A stretch of 64,000 nucleotides of DNA from contig NZ_CP050699.1 in assembly GCF_005116675.2 (NCBI RefSeq), forward strand, positions 1,635,001-1,699,000, written 5' to 3'. Source of the DNA: Desulfosediminicola ganghwensis (GTDB taxonomy: Bacteria; Desulfobacterota; Desulfobulbia; Desulfobulbales; Desulfocapsaceae). A program made the translations under genes and the position numbers. The notes beneath the pieces are model-generated. The model was given only the letters and a program-made list of their open reading frames with translations, did no database searches and was not told the origin of the DNA. Below, one piece after another: positions 46,026-53,428 of the stretch. Every line of letters starts with the position of its first letter. The stretch's first letter is position 1.

Positions 46026-47111
46026 ATGCAGCAAATTTCGCAGGAAAGGGAAGGAGAGGGAATAGGCAATACCCTACAGACACTGCTGAATTACACAGTT
46101 ATTCTTGGCACCCTGATAGGTCTTTATTTCACAATAAGAATTAATTATCTCGTTTTTCATATTCTGGCAGAGGGTTACAGTATTATCATTGCATCTTCTA
46201 TCTTCGTGATAGCCTGGAACTCCAAAAAGTATATTCACAATCCATATCTGTTGTTTATTGGAATTGCGTATTTCTTCATCGCCCTGGTTGATCTGCTGCA
46301 TACCATGGCATACAAAGGTATGCCGCTGTTCACGGATTACGACTATTACGCAAATCAACTCTGGATTGTGGCCAGGTACATAGAGTCCATTACACTCCTT
46401 GTTGCCTTCGCTTATATGCGCTTGAACCGGATGCCTCGAGTAAATCTTGTTTTCATTGTCTATACGATTGTGACAGCTCTGTGCATAGCCAGTATTTTCT
46501 ACTGGAAGATCTTCCCCGAATGCTTTGTTGAGGGGCAGGGACAGACAATGTTCAAGATAATAAGTGAATATGTTATCTGTGCCATTTTGGTGACATCGGT
46601 CTATCTTCTGGTGAAAAACAGATCAAGATTCTCACCGAAGATATTTTACATTCTCCTGGCGTCGATTCTTTTCACCATCAGCTCAGAGTTGTCATTTACA
46701 CTGTACATTGACAACTATGGAATGATGAACCTGGTTGGTCACTATTTCAAGATTTTCTCATTTATCCTGATCTATCTGGCACTCATCAAGACAGGCATCG
46801 AAGAGCCGTTCAATTTGTTTTTTCTTGACCTGAACCGAGCAAATAATGATTTGAAAGAAGAGATTCGGATCCGCAAGGAAACCGAAGCGGAAAAGGAGCA
46901 CCTTATCAACAATCTTACTCATGCTCTGGAGGAGATAAAAACTTTACAGGGGTTGCTTCCTATCTGCTCATTCTGCAAGAACATCAGGGATGATAAGGGG
47001 TACTGGAATAATATAGAGTCCTATCTCTCAGTTCATGCCGATGTTGAGTTCAGCCATGGTCTATGCCCGGATTGTGCAGAAAAAAATTATCCTGAATTCT
47101 ATGAACAATAG
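46026..47111 (+). CDS. MASE3-type membrane sensor without an output enzyme domain
   Basis: A 361-residue protein. Residues 18-260 form about eight transmembrane helices of the MASE3 sensor type (ALVDLLHTMAYKGMPLF). A coiled coil follows (NRANNDLKEEIRIRKETEA, about 268-310), then a short domain with GLLPICSFCKNIRDDKGYW and LCPDCAEKNYPEF, seen at the C-terminus of sensor proteins in this phylum. The Cys-x2-Cys pairs may bind zinc. No kinase, GGDEF or HD domain is present, so the signal must leave through a partner; a lone receiver gene is next door on the other strand. Confidence 0.8.
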   Translation: MQQISQEREGEGIGNTLQTLLNYTVILGTLIGLYFTIRINYLVFHILAEGYSIIIASSIFVIAWNSKKYIHNPYLLFIGIAYFFIALVDLLHTMAYKGMPLFTDYDYYANQLWIVARYIESITLLVAFAYMRLNRMPRVNLVFIVYTIVTALCIASIFYWKIFPECFVEGQGQTMFKIISEYVICAILVTSVYLLVKNRSRFSPKIFYILLASILFTISSELSFTLYIDNYGMMNLVGHYFKIFSFILIYLALIKTGIEEPFNLFFLDLNRANNDLKEEIRIRKETEAEKEHLINNLTHALEEIKTLQGLLPICSFCKNIRDDKGYWNNIESYLSVHADVEFSHGLCPDCAEKNYPEFYEQ

Positions 47112-47179
47112 GAAAAAATCTGCAGCTTCTCAAGTTGTCCTGTTTCTCCCTTCCCCATGATGGTAGTCATCACAGACGG

Positions 47180-47566
47180 TTAACCTGGAGAATTGGAGTT
47201 CAGTACATCTGAAAGAGCATCAAAGCTGATAGGTTTTTCCATAAAGGCGGCGGGACTAAGAGGAGAGAGTTGTTCACGCTTCGTATCGTTCAAGCATCCA
47301 GAAACGATTACCACCTTCACCTTTTGGCAGAGTGTTCTGATACACTGAAAGGCTTCAATGCCGTTCATTTCTGGCATATTGATGTCGAGCAGGACCACAC
47401 CGATACTTTGTTTATTTCTGGTAAATAATTCTACTGCAGCAACACCATTAAGAGCAGTGATGACAGGATATCCCATATTTTTAACCATGGACGCTGCCAC
47501 GCCGAGAAAGATGGCATCGTCATCAGCAATCAGTATTGTCGGCAGATTTTTCAAGAATTTTATCAC
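47180..47566 (-). CDS. single-domain response regulator (receiver only)
   Basis: A 128-residue CheY-like receiver. It has the acidic triplet at residues 15-17 (IADDDAIF), phosphoacceptor Asp61 (VVLLDINMPEMNG), a Ser in VIVSGC and the conserved Lys in MEKPIS. There is no output domain. The start is GTG with AAGAG upstream. It converges on the MASE3 sensor gene; a functional link is possible but not shown. Confidence 0.88.
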   Translation of the reverse strand: MIKFLKNLPTILIADDDAIFLGVAASMVKNMGYPVITALNGVAAVELFTRNKQSIGVVLLDINMPEMNGIEAFQCIRTLCQKVKVVIVSGCLNDTKREQLSPLSPAAFMEKPISFDALSDVLNSNSPG

Positions 47567-47978
47567 CCGGAAACTCTTGATTGAAAAGACTAATAGCGTG
47601 TATTAAGCATTATAATCACGAGACTCTCTTGTATTGCAAAGTAGCATTCAGGAGATTAGTTAACAATGATAAAATGGGTGTTATCAGGAAAGGAGCTCAT
47701 TTGAGGTAACAATTTTTGCTGTTGAAAATCCATTCAGATCTATGTTTAGTGATATTTTATTATAGAGGGTCTATCTTGTTAGGGACCCAGGCCCTTGCCA
47801 AATCTAAGATTAAGGCTATTTCATCTTCGCTGAAAAGTACATTGGTTGAGAGCCAAACCAGGTTAATAGAAGTCTTTGGTAGGACATTCCCACTACCAAT
47901 CTAAAGAACCTGATGGACTGATCTGGCTTTCTACAGTTCATTTCCTCTCAATTCCAGATGAATACCTGCGGTGCCATA
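47567..47978. other. intergenic region, nothing recognised
   Basis: About 410 bases upstream of repeat copy B. A 62-codon frame at 47716 has no ribosome-binding site. The sequence is AT-rich. Confidence 0.3.
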
Positions 47979-48053
47979 TTCGAAGCTTTTGACTGTACGC
48001 ATTAGTTCAACCTATGCGTACAGTCAAGACACTGAAGAAGATGGCCTTGCACG
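47979..48053. repeat. dispersed hairpin repeat, copy B
   Basis: About 75 bases similar to copy A at 6253-6324. Here TTGACTGTACGCAT and ATGCGTACAGTCAA form a perfect 14-bp stem with an 11-base loop, followed by the shared block ACACTGAAGAAGATGGC. It lies three bases after the stop codon of the VOC gene. Confidence 0.65.
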
Positions 48054-48055
48054 TG

Positions 48056-48553
48056 TTAATCCTGATACGCTCCGGCAGAATAGGTCAATTCATAGCTGTG
48101 GGAGTAGATCTCGATAAGGTTGCCGAACGGGTCTTCGCAGTACACCATGCGGTATGGTTTTTCGCCGGGATAGTATTCCCGTACAGGCATTCGCTGCTTG
48201 CCGCCATGCTCGACGATCTTTTTGGCGAGCCCTTCCACATCCGGGTCCTGCACGCAGAAGTGAAAGACGCTGGTCTTCCAGTATTCAAAATTGTTTTCCG
48301 GTTTTTCCGCGTTCTTGAACTCAAAAATCTCAACGCCTATTTTATCACCCGTGGAGAGGTGGGCAATCTTGAAACTTCCCCAGCCCTCGCCAAAGACATC
48401 GTTGCACATTACGCCGATGGCTGAATCGTCTGCGAAGATTTCAGTCGGTGGCATAATGACGTACCAGCCGAGTACTTTGGTATAGAATTCAACAGCTTTT
48501 TCAAGATTTGTAACTGAAAGACCGATATGAGAAAAGGTTCTTGGGTAAGTCAT
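48056..48553 (-). CDS. VOC-family (glyoxalase-like) protein
   Basis: A 165-residue single-domain protein of the vicinal oxygen chelate fold. HIGLSVTNLEKAVEFYTKVLGW at the N-terminus (part: LSVTNLEKAVEFYTKVLGW) and DPFGNLIEIYSH near the C-terminus are typical, with possible metal ligands His11 and the Glu in LIEIYSH. The substrate is unknown. It is divergent from an HxlR regulator, which is likely to control it. Confidence 0.88.
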   Translation of the reverse strand: MTYPRTFSHIGLSVTNLEKAVEFYTKVLGWYVIMPPTEIFADDSAIGVMCNDVFGEGWGSFKIAHLSTGDKIGVEIFEFKNAEKPENNFEYWKTSVFHFCVQDPDVEGLAKKIVEHGGKQRMPVREYYPGEKPYRMVYCEDPFGNLIEIYSHSYELTYSAGAYQD

Positions 48554-48727
48554 GTACGTGCTCCTTAATGGGTGTCATTGATTACTGGGCTATCCCAGAG
48601 TTACTGGTATAGTATAGGGAATAAATTGACAGGTACAAGAAGGCACTTATTGGTGTGATACGTACCCACAGGTTGGTTTTGTGAAGCTACAGTGTAGCGC
48701 GAGCGATAATTTTTTTTGGGATTGAAG

Positions 48728-49084
48728 ATGATTGAAAGAAACGGAAAACACTACCATTGCCCTGTGGAGGTCGCCATGGACATGCTCAGCGGCAAATGGA
48801 AATGTCTCATGCTCTGGCATCTGCATGAAGGTGATAAGCGTTATAAGGAACTGGAGCGAATTGTGCCAGGTGTAAGCCAGAAGATGCTCAGCCAGCAATT
48901 AAAAGAGCTGGAGCGGGATGGTCTGCTCACCAGAACGGTGTATCCCGAGGTACCTCCAAGGGTGGAATACGCGCTGACTGATCTGGGTAAAAGCGCTTTT
49001 CCCATCCTTTCCATGATGCACCACTGGGCAGTTGAAAAGCTTAAGGTGACAGATGAGAACCATACCTCGGAAGTTACCAGCTGA
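48728..49084 (+). CDS. HxlR-family transcriptional regulator
   Basis: A 118-residue winged-helix regulator. CPVEVAMDMLSGKWKCLMLW (residues 11-30) carries the conserved N-terminal Cys and the GKWK motif of the family, followed by RYKELERIVPGVSQKMLSQQ and RTVYPEVPPRVEYALT. The Cys suggests aldehyde or electrophile sensing, as in some relatives. The ATG at 48728 is preferred to an upstream TTG. It is divergent from the VOC gene. Confidence 0.9.
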   Translation: MIERNGKHYHCPVEVAMDMLSGKWKCLMLWHLHEGDKRYKELERIVPGVSQKMLSQQLKELERDGLLTRTVYPEVPPRVEYALTDLGKSAFPILSMMHHWAVEKLKVTDENHTSEVTS

Positions 49085-49136
49085 AAGACATACTCACCTG
49101 CCTGAAACCGGCCAATTGAATGATGAACGGGGAAGA

Positions 49137-49286
49137 ATGAAGTTGTTTGATGAGACCCGGATCAATGGTGTCTCATTCATCGCTGAGTATCAGGAGCTGA
49201 CCAGACGCGTTCATAACATGGAAGCAAGATCGCTATGCAGAGCTTTTTCGTTGATTTGCCTGATTATCTTGTACTTCTATGTTTGA
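49137..49286 (+). pseudogene. possible N-terminal remnant of an Old Yellow Enzyme-type flavin oxidoreductase
   Basis: MKLFDETRINGVSFIAEYQEL begins like NADH:flavin oxidoreductases of the OYE family (K-L-F-x-x-x-x-I-N-G), but the resemblance ends after about 12 residues and the frame stops at 49286. It follows an HxlR gene, a common partner of such oxidoreductases. A chance match cannot be excluded. Confidence 0.25.
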
Positions 49287-49531
49287 CGCGTGAGCGTGCT
49301 TTTGATGATCCTGATAAAATCAACAATCGATTCGTTACGTATGGTGTTGGCTTTCGCCATGTAATATGAGTAATCGATTGTGCCATGCTTATCACGTCGA
49401 ACAGGTCTGGAGTCACTTTTGCCTGTACTTTCCAGGCGACCACCCTGGTATTGGATTGCCTCCATATTTTCAGCACAGGGCTCCTCAAATTTCTCAGTCC
49501 ACGATCGAGTAATAATTCTTATATTTTCCAT
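49277..49531 (-). CDS. small hypothetical protein
   Basis: An 84-residue frame with unremarkable, natural-looking composition (MENIRIITRSWTEKFEEPC...). It has no recognisable domain and no clear ribosome-binding site. It lies in a 600-base stretch between regulators and may be a decayed gene. Confidence 0.3.
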   Translation of the reverse strand: MENIRIITRSWTEKFEEPCAENMEAIQYQGGRLESTGKSDSRPVRRDKHGTIDYSYYMAKANTIRNESIVDFIRIIKSTLTRQT

Positions 49532-49681
49532 GACTAAACTCTGTTCACCAGCAGGTTGAATGTAGATATTTGTAAGTGAACATCATCGTACTCAGGGTTG
49601 TGGAAAAATACATTGCTAAGAATTGTTTGTTTTGTAATTATCTGGCAACAATTAAGACAAAAATTCTAATATGGCGCAATT

Positions 49682-50137
49682 ATGGATAACTACGATCTGA
49701 AAATACTTGATTGTTTGCAAACTGACGCGAGGATTTCGAATGTGGCTCTGTCCGAGGCGATACATCTATCACCTGCACCATGCCTGAGAAGGGTTCGTGA
49801 ACTTGAGAATCAGGGAGTCATCAGCGGCTACACGGCGCTGCTCGATCAGGAGAAGATGGGATGGGGGGTAACTGTGTTTATCGAGATTCGGCTCGACAAG
49901 CAGGTGTTGAGTTATATTGAGGTATTTGAAAAAAAGATTGCCCAGTATCCTGAGATAATGGAGTGCTATCTGATGACAGGTTCATCAGATTACCTGTTGA
50001 GAGTAGTAGCCCGGGACTTGCCATCACTGCAGACGTTTATCACCGAAAAACTCGCCACGATACCGAACGTTGCCAATATGCGTTCCAGCATTGCTCTCAA
50101 GCAGGTGAGATATAAAACGGCTTTGCCACTTGAATGA
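49682..50137 (+). CDS. Lrp/AsnC-family transcriptional regulator
   Basis: A 151-residue protein with an N-terminal helix-turn-helix (DLKILDCLQTDARISNVALSE, about residues 4-24, given in part as ILDCLQTDARISNVALSE) and a C-terminal RAM effector domain (ECYLMTGSSDYLLRVVARDL). It senses an amino acid or related metabolite by family analogy. It stands alone; the target is unknown. Confidence 0.92.
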   Translation: MDNYDLKILDCLQTDARISNVALSEAIHLSPAPCLRRVRELENQGVISGYTALLDQEKMGWGVTVFIEIRLDKQVLSYIEVFEKKIAQYPEIMECYLMTGSSDYLLRVVARDLPSLQTFITEKLATIPNVANMRSSIALKQVRYKTALPLE

Positions 50138-50275
50138 GGCTGTAACGATTATGGATAGTCTGCGGAAATGGTTTGCCGCGTTAAGTTTGCTCTACCCCGT
50201 TCGTGTTGTTGAAGTGAGCTGATAAGGTTTCTCTTCGGCAGAGTTCTGAAAAATTTTAATTATCTGCTTGCAAAA

Positions 50276-50297
50276 TGTATAATTTATAAATTATACA
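50276..50297. promoter_or_regulatory. palindromic operator upstream of the GntR gene
   Basis: A perfect 22-base palindrome with core ATAATTTATAAATTAT, about 84 bases before the GntR ATG. The same 16-base core recurs at 51161-51176 ahead of the hyi/garR genes. Confidence 0.65.
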
Positions 50298-50380
50298 AAG
50301 TAGAGTCATGTAGATCTGAATGTGGACGCAGACGAACATATTATGCCAGCATAGCTGAAGAAAAAGGAAAAGATTCATAT

Positions 50381-51022
50381 ATGGAATTCAAGAGCTTGAA
50401 CGATGCGGCCTATTCGGAAATCCGAGCAAAAATATTGCAGGGGGAATATGAACTCGGCAGCCGGATACGCGAAGATGTCCTGGCCGAACAGATCTCGATA
50501 AGTCGCACTCCGGTCAGGGAAGCAATAAACCGCCTTGTTGCAGACGGGATAATCATCAAAAAGCCACAGCGAGGTCTGTATCTTATCGATCCGGACCCTG
50601 AGCAGATTGAAGAACATATTGAGATCAGACTGTCTCTGGAGAAACTCGCTGTTAAAAAATGTATCGAACTGCTGACAGATGAGAACCTCGCAGCGATAAA
50701 TGACTCACTACGAGCGTTTGAAAAAGAGCTTGAGCGAAAAGATTACACTGCGTGTAACGAGCTTGATGGCGAGTTTCATATGCTGATAGCACGATTGTCT
50801 GGAAATAGTCGTCTGGTAAACTTACTCGATGAATTTTCGGCCTTCTTCCAGTTGATCAGGAAAGAGGAGAAGAAGCATAATCCGGAAGAGAAGAACAGCA
50901 TCACCCTCTCTGAACACCGGCAAATTGCTGAGGCTATCAACAACAGAAATGTCACTGCGGCCCAAAAGGCAATCGAAGGCAACATTCAAACGATGCGCCA
51001 CACTTTGCTTAAAAGCACCTAG
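50381..51022 (+). CDS. GntR/FCD-family regulator of the hydroxypyruvate isomerase unit
   Basis: A 213-residue FadR-type regulator with a winged helix (LAEQISISRTPVREAINRLVADG, part: ISRTPVREAINRL, about residues 35-62) and a helical FCD ligand domain with possible metal-binding residues (DGEFHMLIARLSGN, LSEHRQIAEAI). It probably controls itself and the hyi-garR pair through two shared palindromes. The inducer may be a glyoxylate-family metabolite, inferred from the neighbours. Confidence 0.9.
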   Translation: MEFKSLNDAAYSEIRAKILQGEYELGSRIREDVLAEQISISRTPVREAINRLVADGIIIKKPQRGLYLIDPDPEQIEEHIEIRLSLEKLAVKKCIELLTDENLAAINDSLRAFEKELERKDYTACNELDGEFHMLIARLSGNSRLVNLLDEFSAFFQLIRKEEKKHNPEEKNSITLSEHRQIAEAINNRNVTAAQKAIEGNIQTMRHTLLKST

Positions 51023-51366
51023 TGGTTTGGTGAAAAATTGAGGGGAATTCTTCCAAAAGGGCAATCGTGGATAAGCTCTAGATATTCCCCTGAATAACAA
51101 TAAATCACTACTGATTGATTGTGCTATGCAACGCGCAGCCACTGATAGTTGTCGATATGAATAATTTATAAATTATAAAATGTTAAAAATGTGACGCCTT
51201 TTCAGACCGGAGAAGAGCGCGACAGGAGGTGAGTGAACTTGTTCATGCTGATTGCCACATTCCCTGAATCTGCTGAAAAGTACATAAAGGGATGGGATAA
51301 AAGGCCAGATTTTCGTATCTGGTGCAGGTGTAGATCGACAATGTAATTGAATGTGTGAGGAGTGTT
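51023..51366. promoter_or_regulatory. intergenic region with second GntR-type palindrome
   Basis: About 344 bases. The palindrome ATAATTTATAAATTAT at 51161-51176, about 190 bases before the hyi ATG, is the shared operator core. No gene is seen. Confidence 0.6.
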
Positions 51367-52143
51367 ATGCCGAGATTTAATGCGAATTTGTCAATGATGT
51401 TTCAGGAGGTTGAATTTCCGGATCGTTTCGAAGCAGCCGCCAAAGCTGGCTTCAAAGGTGTGGAATATCTTTTCCCCTACGATTTTGAAGCGGAGCAACT
51501 GGTCGAGTTGCTGCAAAAAAATAATCTTGAACAGGTGTTGCACAATCTGCCTGCAGGAGACTGGGCAAAAGGTGAGCGTGGCATAGCCATATTCCCTGAT
51601 CGAATAGGTGAGTTCCAGGACGGTGTCGGTACAGCCATTGAATATGCCAAAGCTTTGGGAAATAAGAACGTCAACATGCTGGTTGGAATAGCACCGGATG
51701 ATGTCAGCAACGATGTTTTGACGAGCACGCTGATCGAAAACGCCACTTTCGCGGCAGGGGAACTGGCAAAAAATGATATCGGCCTCTTTTTAGAGCCGGT
51801 CAATAGCAGGGATATTCCGGGCTTCTTCCTCTGTAGAACACAGCAGTGTCTTGATGTGATAGCAGCCACCGGATCAAACAACATCAAACTGCAATACGAT
51901 ATCTACCATATGCAGGTCATGGAGGGGAATCTCGCACCCACTCTGGAGAAGAATCTGGGCAGCATAGGGCATATCCAGCTGGCTGATAATCCCGGCCGTC
52001 ACGAACCGGGCACCGGTGAGATCAATTATCCATTTCTCTTCGATTTTATCGACCAAATCGGCTACCAGGGCTGGATCGGTTGCGAATACATTCCGGCCAC
52101 TACAACAGTAGAAGGGTTGGGCTGGCTAGACCCATACCTGTAA
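51367..52143 (+). CDS. hyi: hydroxypyruvate isomerase family protein
   Basis: A 258-residue TIM-barrel sugar-isomerase-like protein. RFNANLSMMFQEVEFPDRF and GIAIFPDRIGEFQDGVGTAI (in parts) are typical of Hyi. Probable metal ligands lie in LFLEPVNSRDIPGF, LQYDIYHMQV, GHIQLADNPGRHEPG and GCEYIP. It would interconvert hydroxypyruvate and tartronate semialdehyde. GAGGAG lies before the ATG. It is followed by a tartronate semialdehyde reductase, which fits a glycerate/glyoxylate route. Confidence 0.88.
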   Translation: MPRFNANLSMMFQEVEFPDRFEAAAKAGFKGVEYLFPYDFEAEQLVELLQKNNLEQVLHNLPAGDWAKGERGIAIFPDRIGEFQDGVGTAIEYAKALGNKNVNMLVGIAPDDVSNDVLTSTLIENATFAAGELAKNDIGLFLEPVNSRDIPGFFLCRTQQCLDVIAATGSNNIKLQYDIYHMQVMEGNLAPTLEKNLGSIGHIQLADNPGRHEPGTGEINYPFLFDFIDQIGYQGWIGCEYIPATTTVEGLGWLDPYL

Positions 52144-52215
52144 TGCGGGCTAGCCCCAGGACTCAGATCCGCAGTTTGTAAGAATCAACACTTGTAAGAA
52201 TTCAATGGAGAAAAA

Positions 52216-53097
52216 ATGCGCAAGATCGGATTTGTCGGACTAGGAATAATGGGCGCCCCAATGGCTGCAAATATTCTGGCTGGTGGTTGCCAATTGTATG
52301 GATGCAGCCGAAGTGGTGTTCCCCAGGGGTTGATAGATAAGGGAGCAGTTGCCTGCGCAACCGCAAAGGAAGTGGCAGAACAGGCAGATGCTGTCATAAC
52401 AATGGTTCCGGATACTCCCCATGTGGCAGAGGTCTTGTTTGGTGAAAATGGAGTCGCCGAAGGATTGAGCCCGGGCAAAGCAGTTATTGATATGAGTTCC
52501 ATATCACCGATCGAAACCAAAATGTTCGCCAAACAGATCAATGCGCTTGGCTGCGAATATCTCGATGCACCAGTATCAGGCGGAGAGGTCGGCGCCAAAG
52601 CAGCGACATTGACAATCATGGTCGGCGGGTCTGAGGGAGCCTTTGAAGCAGCAAAGCCGATCTTTGAACTTATGGGTAAAAATATTACCCACGTTGGCGC
52701 AAATGGTGATGGTCAAACCTGCAAAGTCGCCAACCAGATCATTGTTGCCCTGAACATCGAGGCGGTGGCAGAGGCCCTGCTGTTCGCTTCCAAAGCTGGG
52801 GCAGACCCTGCCCGCGTGCGCGAAGCGTTGATGGGTGGTTTTGCATCTTCAAAAATTCTGGAGGTGCATGGCGAACGCATGATCAACCGCACCTTTGAGC
52901 CGGGTTTTCGTATTGAGCTGCATCAGAAAGACCTGAACCTGGCGCTTTCCAATGCCCGGGCCATGAAGCTGAGCCTGCCAAACACTGCAACGGCGCAGGA
53001 ACTGTTCAACGCATGTACAGCAAACGGAGGAGAGGGTTGGGATCACTCCGCTATGGTACGTGCTCTTGAACTTATGGCATCCCATGAGGTTGCCTGA
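52216..53097 (+). CDS. garR: 2-hydroxy-3-oxopropionate (tartronate semialdehyde) reductase family protein
   Basis: A 293-residue beta-hydroxyacid dehydrogenase. The Rossmann motif is IGFVGLGIMGAPMAANI (residues 4-20), the substrate motif DAPVSGGEVGAKAATL (about 118-133) and the catalytic lysine is in CKVANQIIVALN (about 172-183). It likely reduces tartronate semialdehyde to glycerate with NAD(P)H. Homologues of this length also reduce succinic semialdehyde or act on 3-hydroxyisobutyrate, but the hyi neighbour supports the first choice. No glyoxylate carboligase is nearby. Confidence 0.85.
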   Translation: MRKIGFVGLGIMGAPMAANILAGGCQLYGCSRSGVPQGLIDKGAVACATAKEVAEQADAVITMVPDTPHVAEVLFGENGVAEGLSPGKAVIDMSSISPIETKMFAKQINALGCEYLDAPVSGGEVGAKAATLTIMVGGSEGAFEAAKPIFELMGKNITHVGANGDGQTCKVANQIIVALNIEAVAEALLFASKAGADPARVREALMGGFASSKILEVHGERMINRTFEPGFRIELHQKDLNLALSNARAMKLSLPNTATAQELFNACTANGGEGWDHSAMVRALELMASHEVA

Positions 53098-53428
53098 CAA
53101 ATAGCCCTGCCTGTTGTCCTGAAGAAGGAGAATGGTGCGACCCCCCATTACCCTGTTTGGGGATGGGGAGGTTGTTGGCATCATGCGGTATCATTAAAAT
53201 AAAGAAAGAGGCCTGCTGAGACGTTAACAGAATACGAAAATATTTAGTTTGGCCGAGCCGGTAACGTGTCATATCAATCCTGAATCTTTACTGTTCCCGC
53301 AATTTCAAATATGTTTATAGTAATATCGATTGTGAGCTGATCGCAGGATTACATATGAGGATTGCATTGAGTCTCCTGGAAAACTGTATTTTCCAGGTTA
53401 ATGTTGAATCTTAACGAGTTTCAGCGCC
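53098..53428. other. intergenic region with a CCCCAT/ATGGGG inverted repeat
   Basis: About 330 bases. CCCCCAT and ATGGGGA near 53141-53170 could form a stem, but no T-run follows. Nothing else was recognised. Confidence 0.35.
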
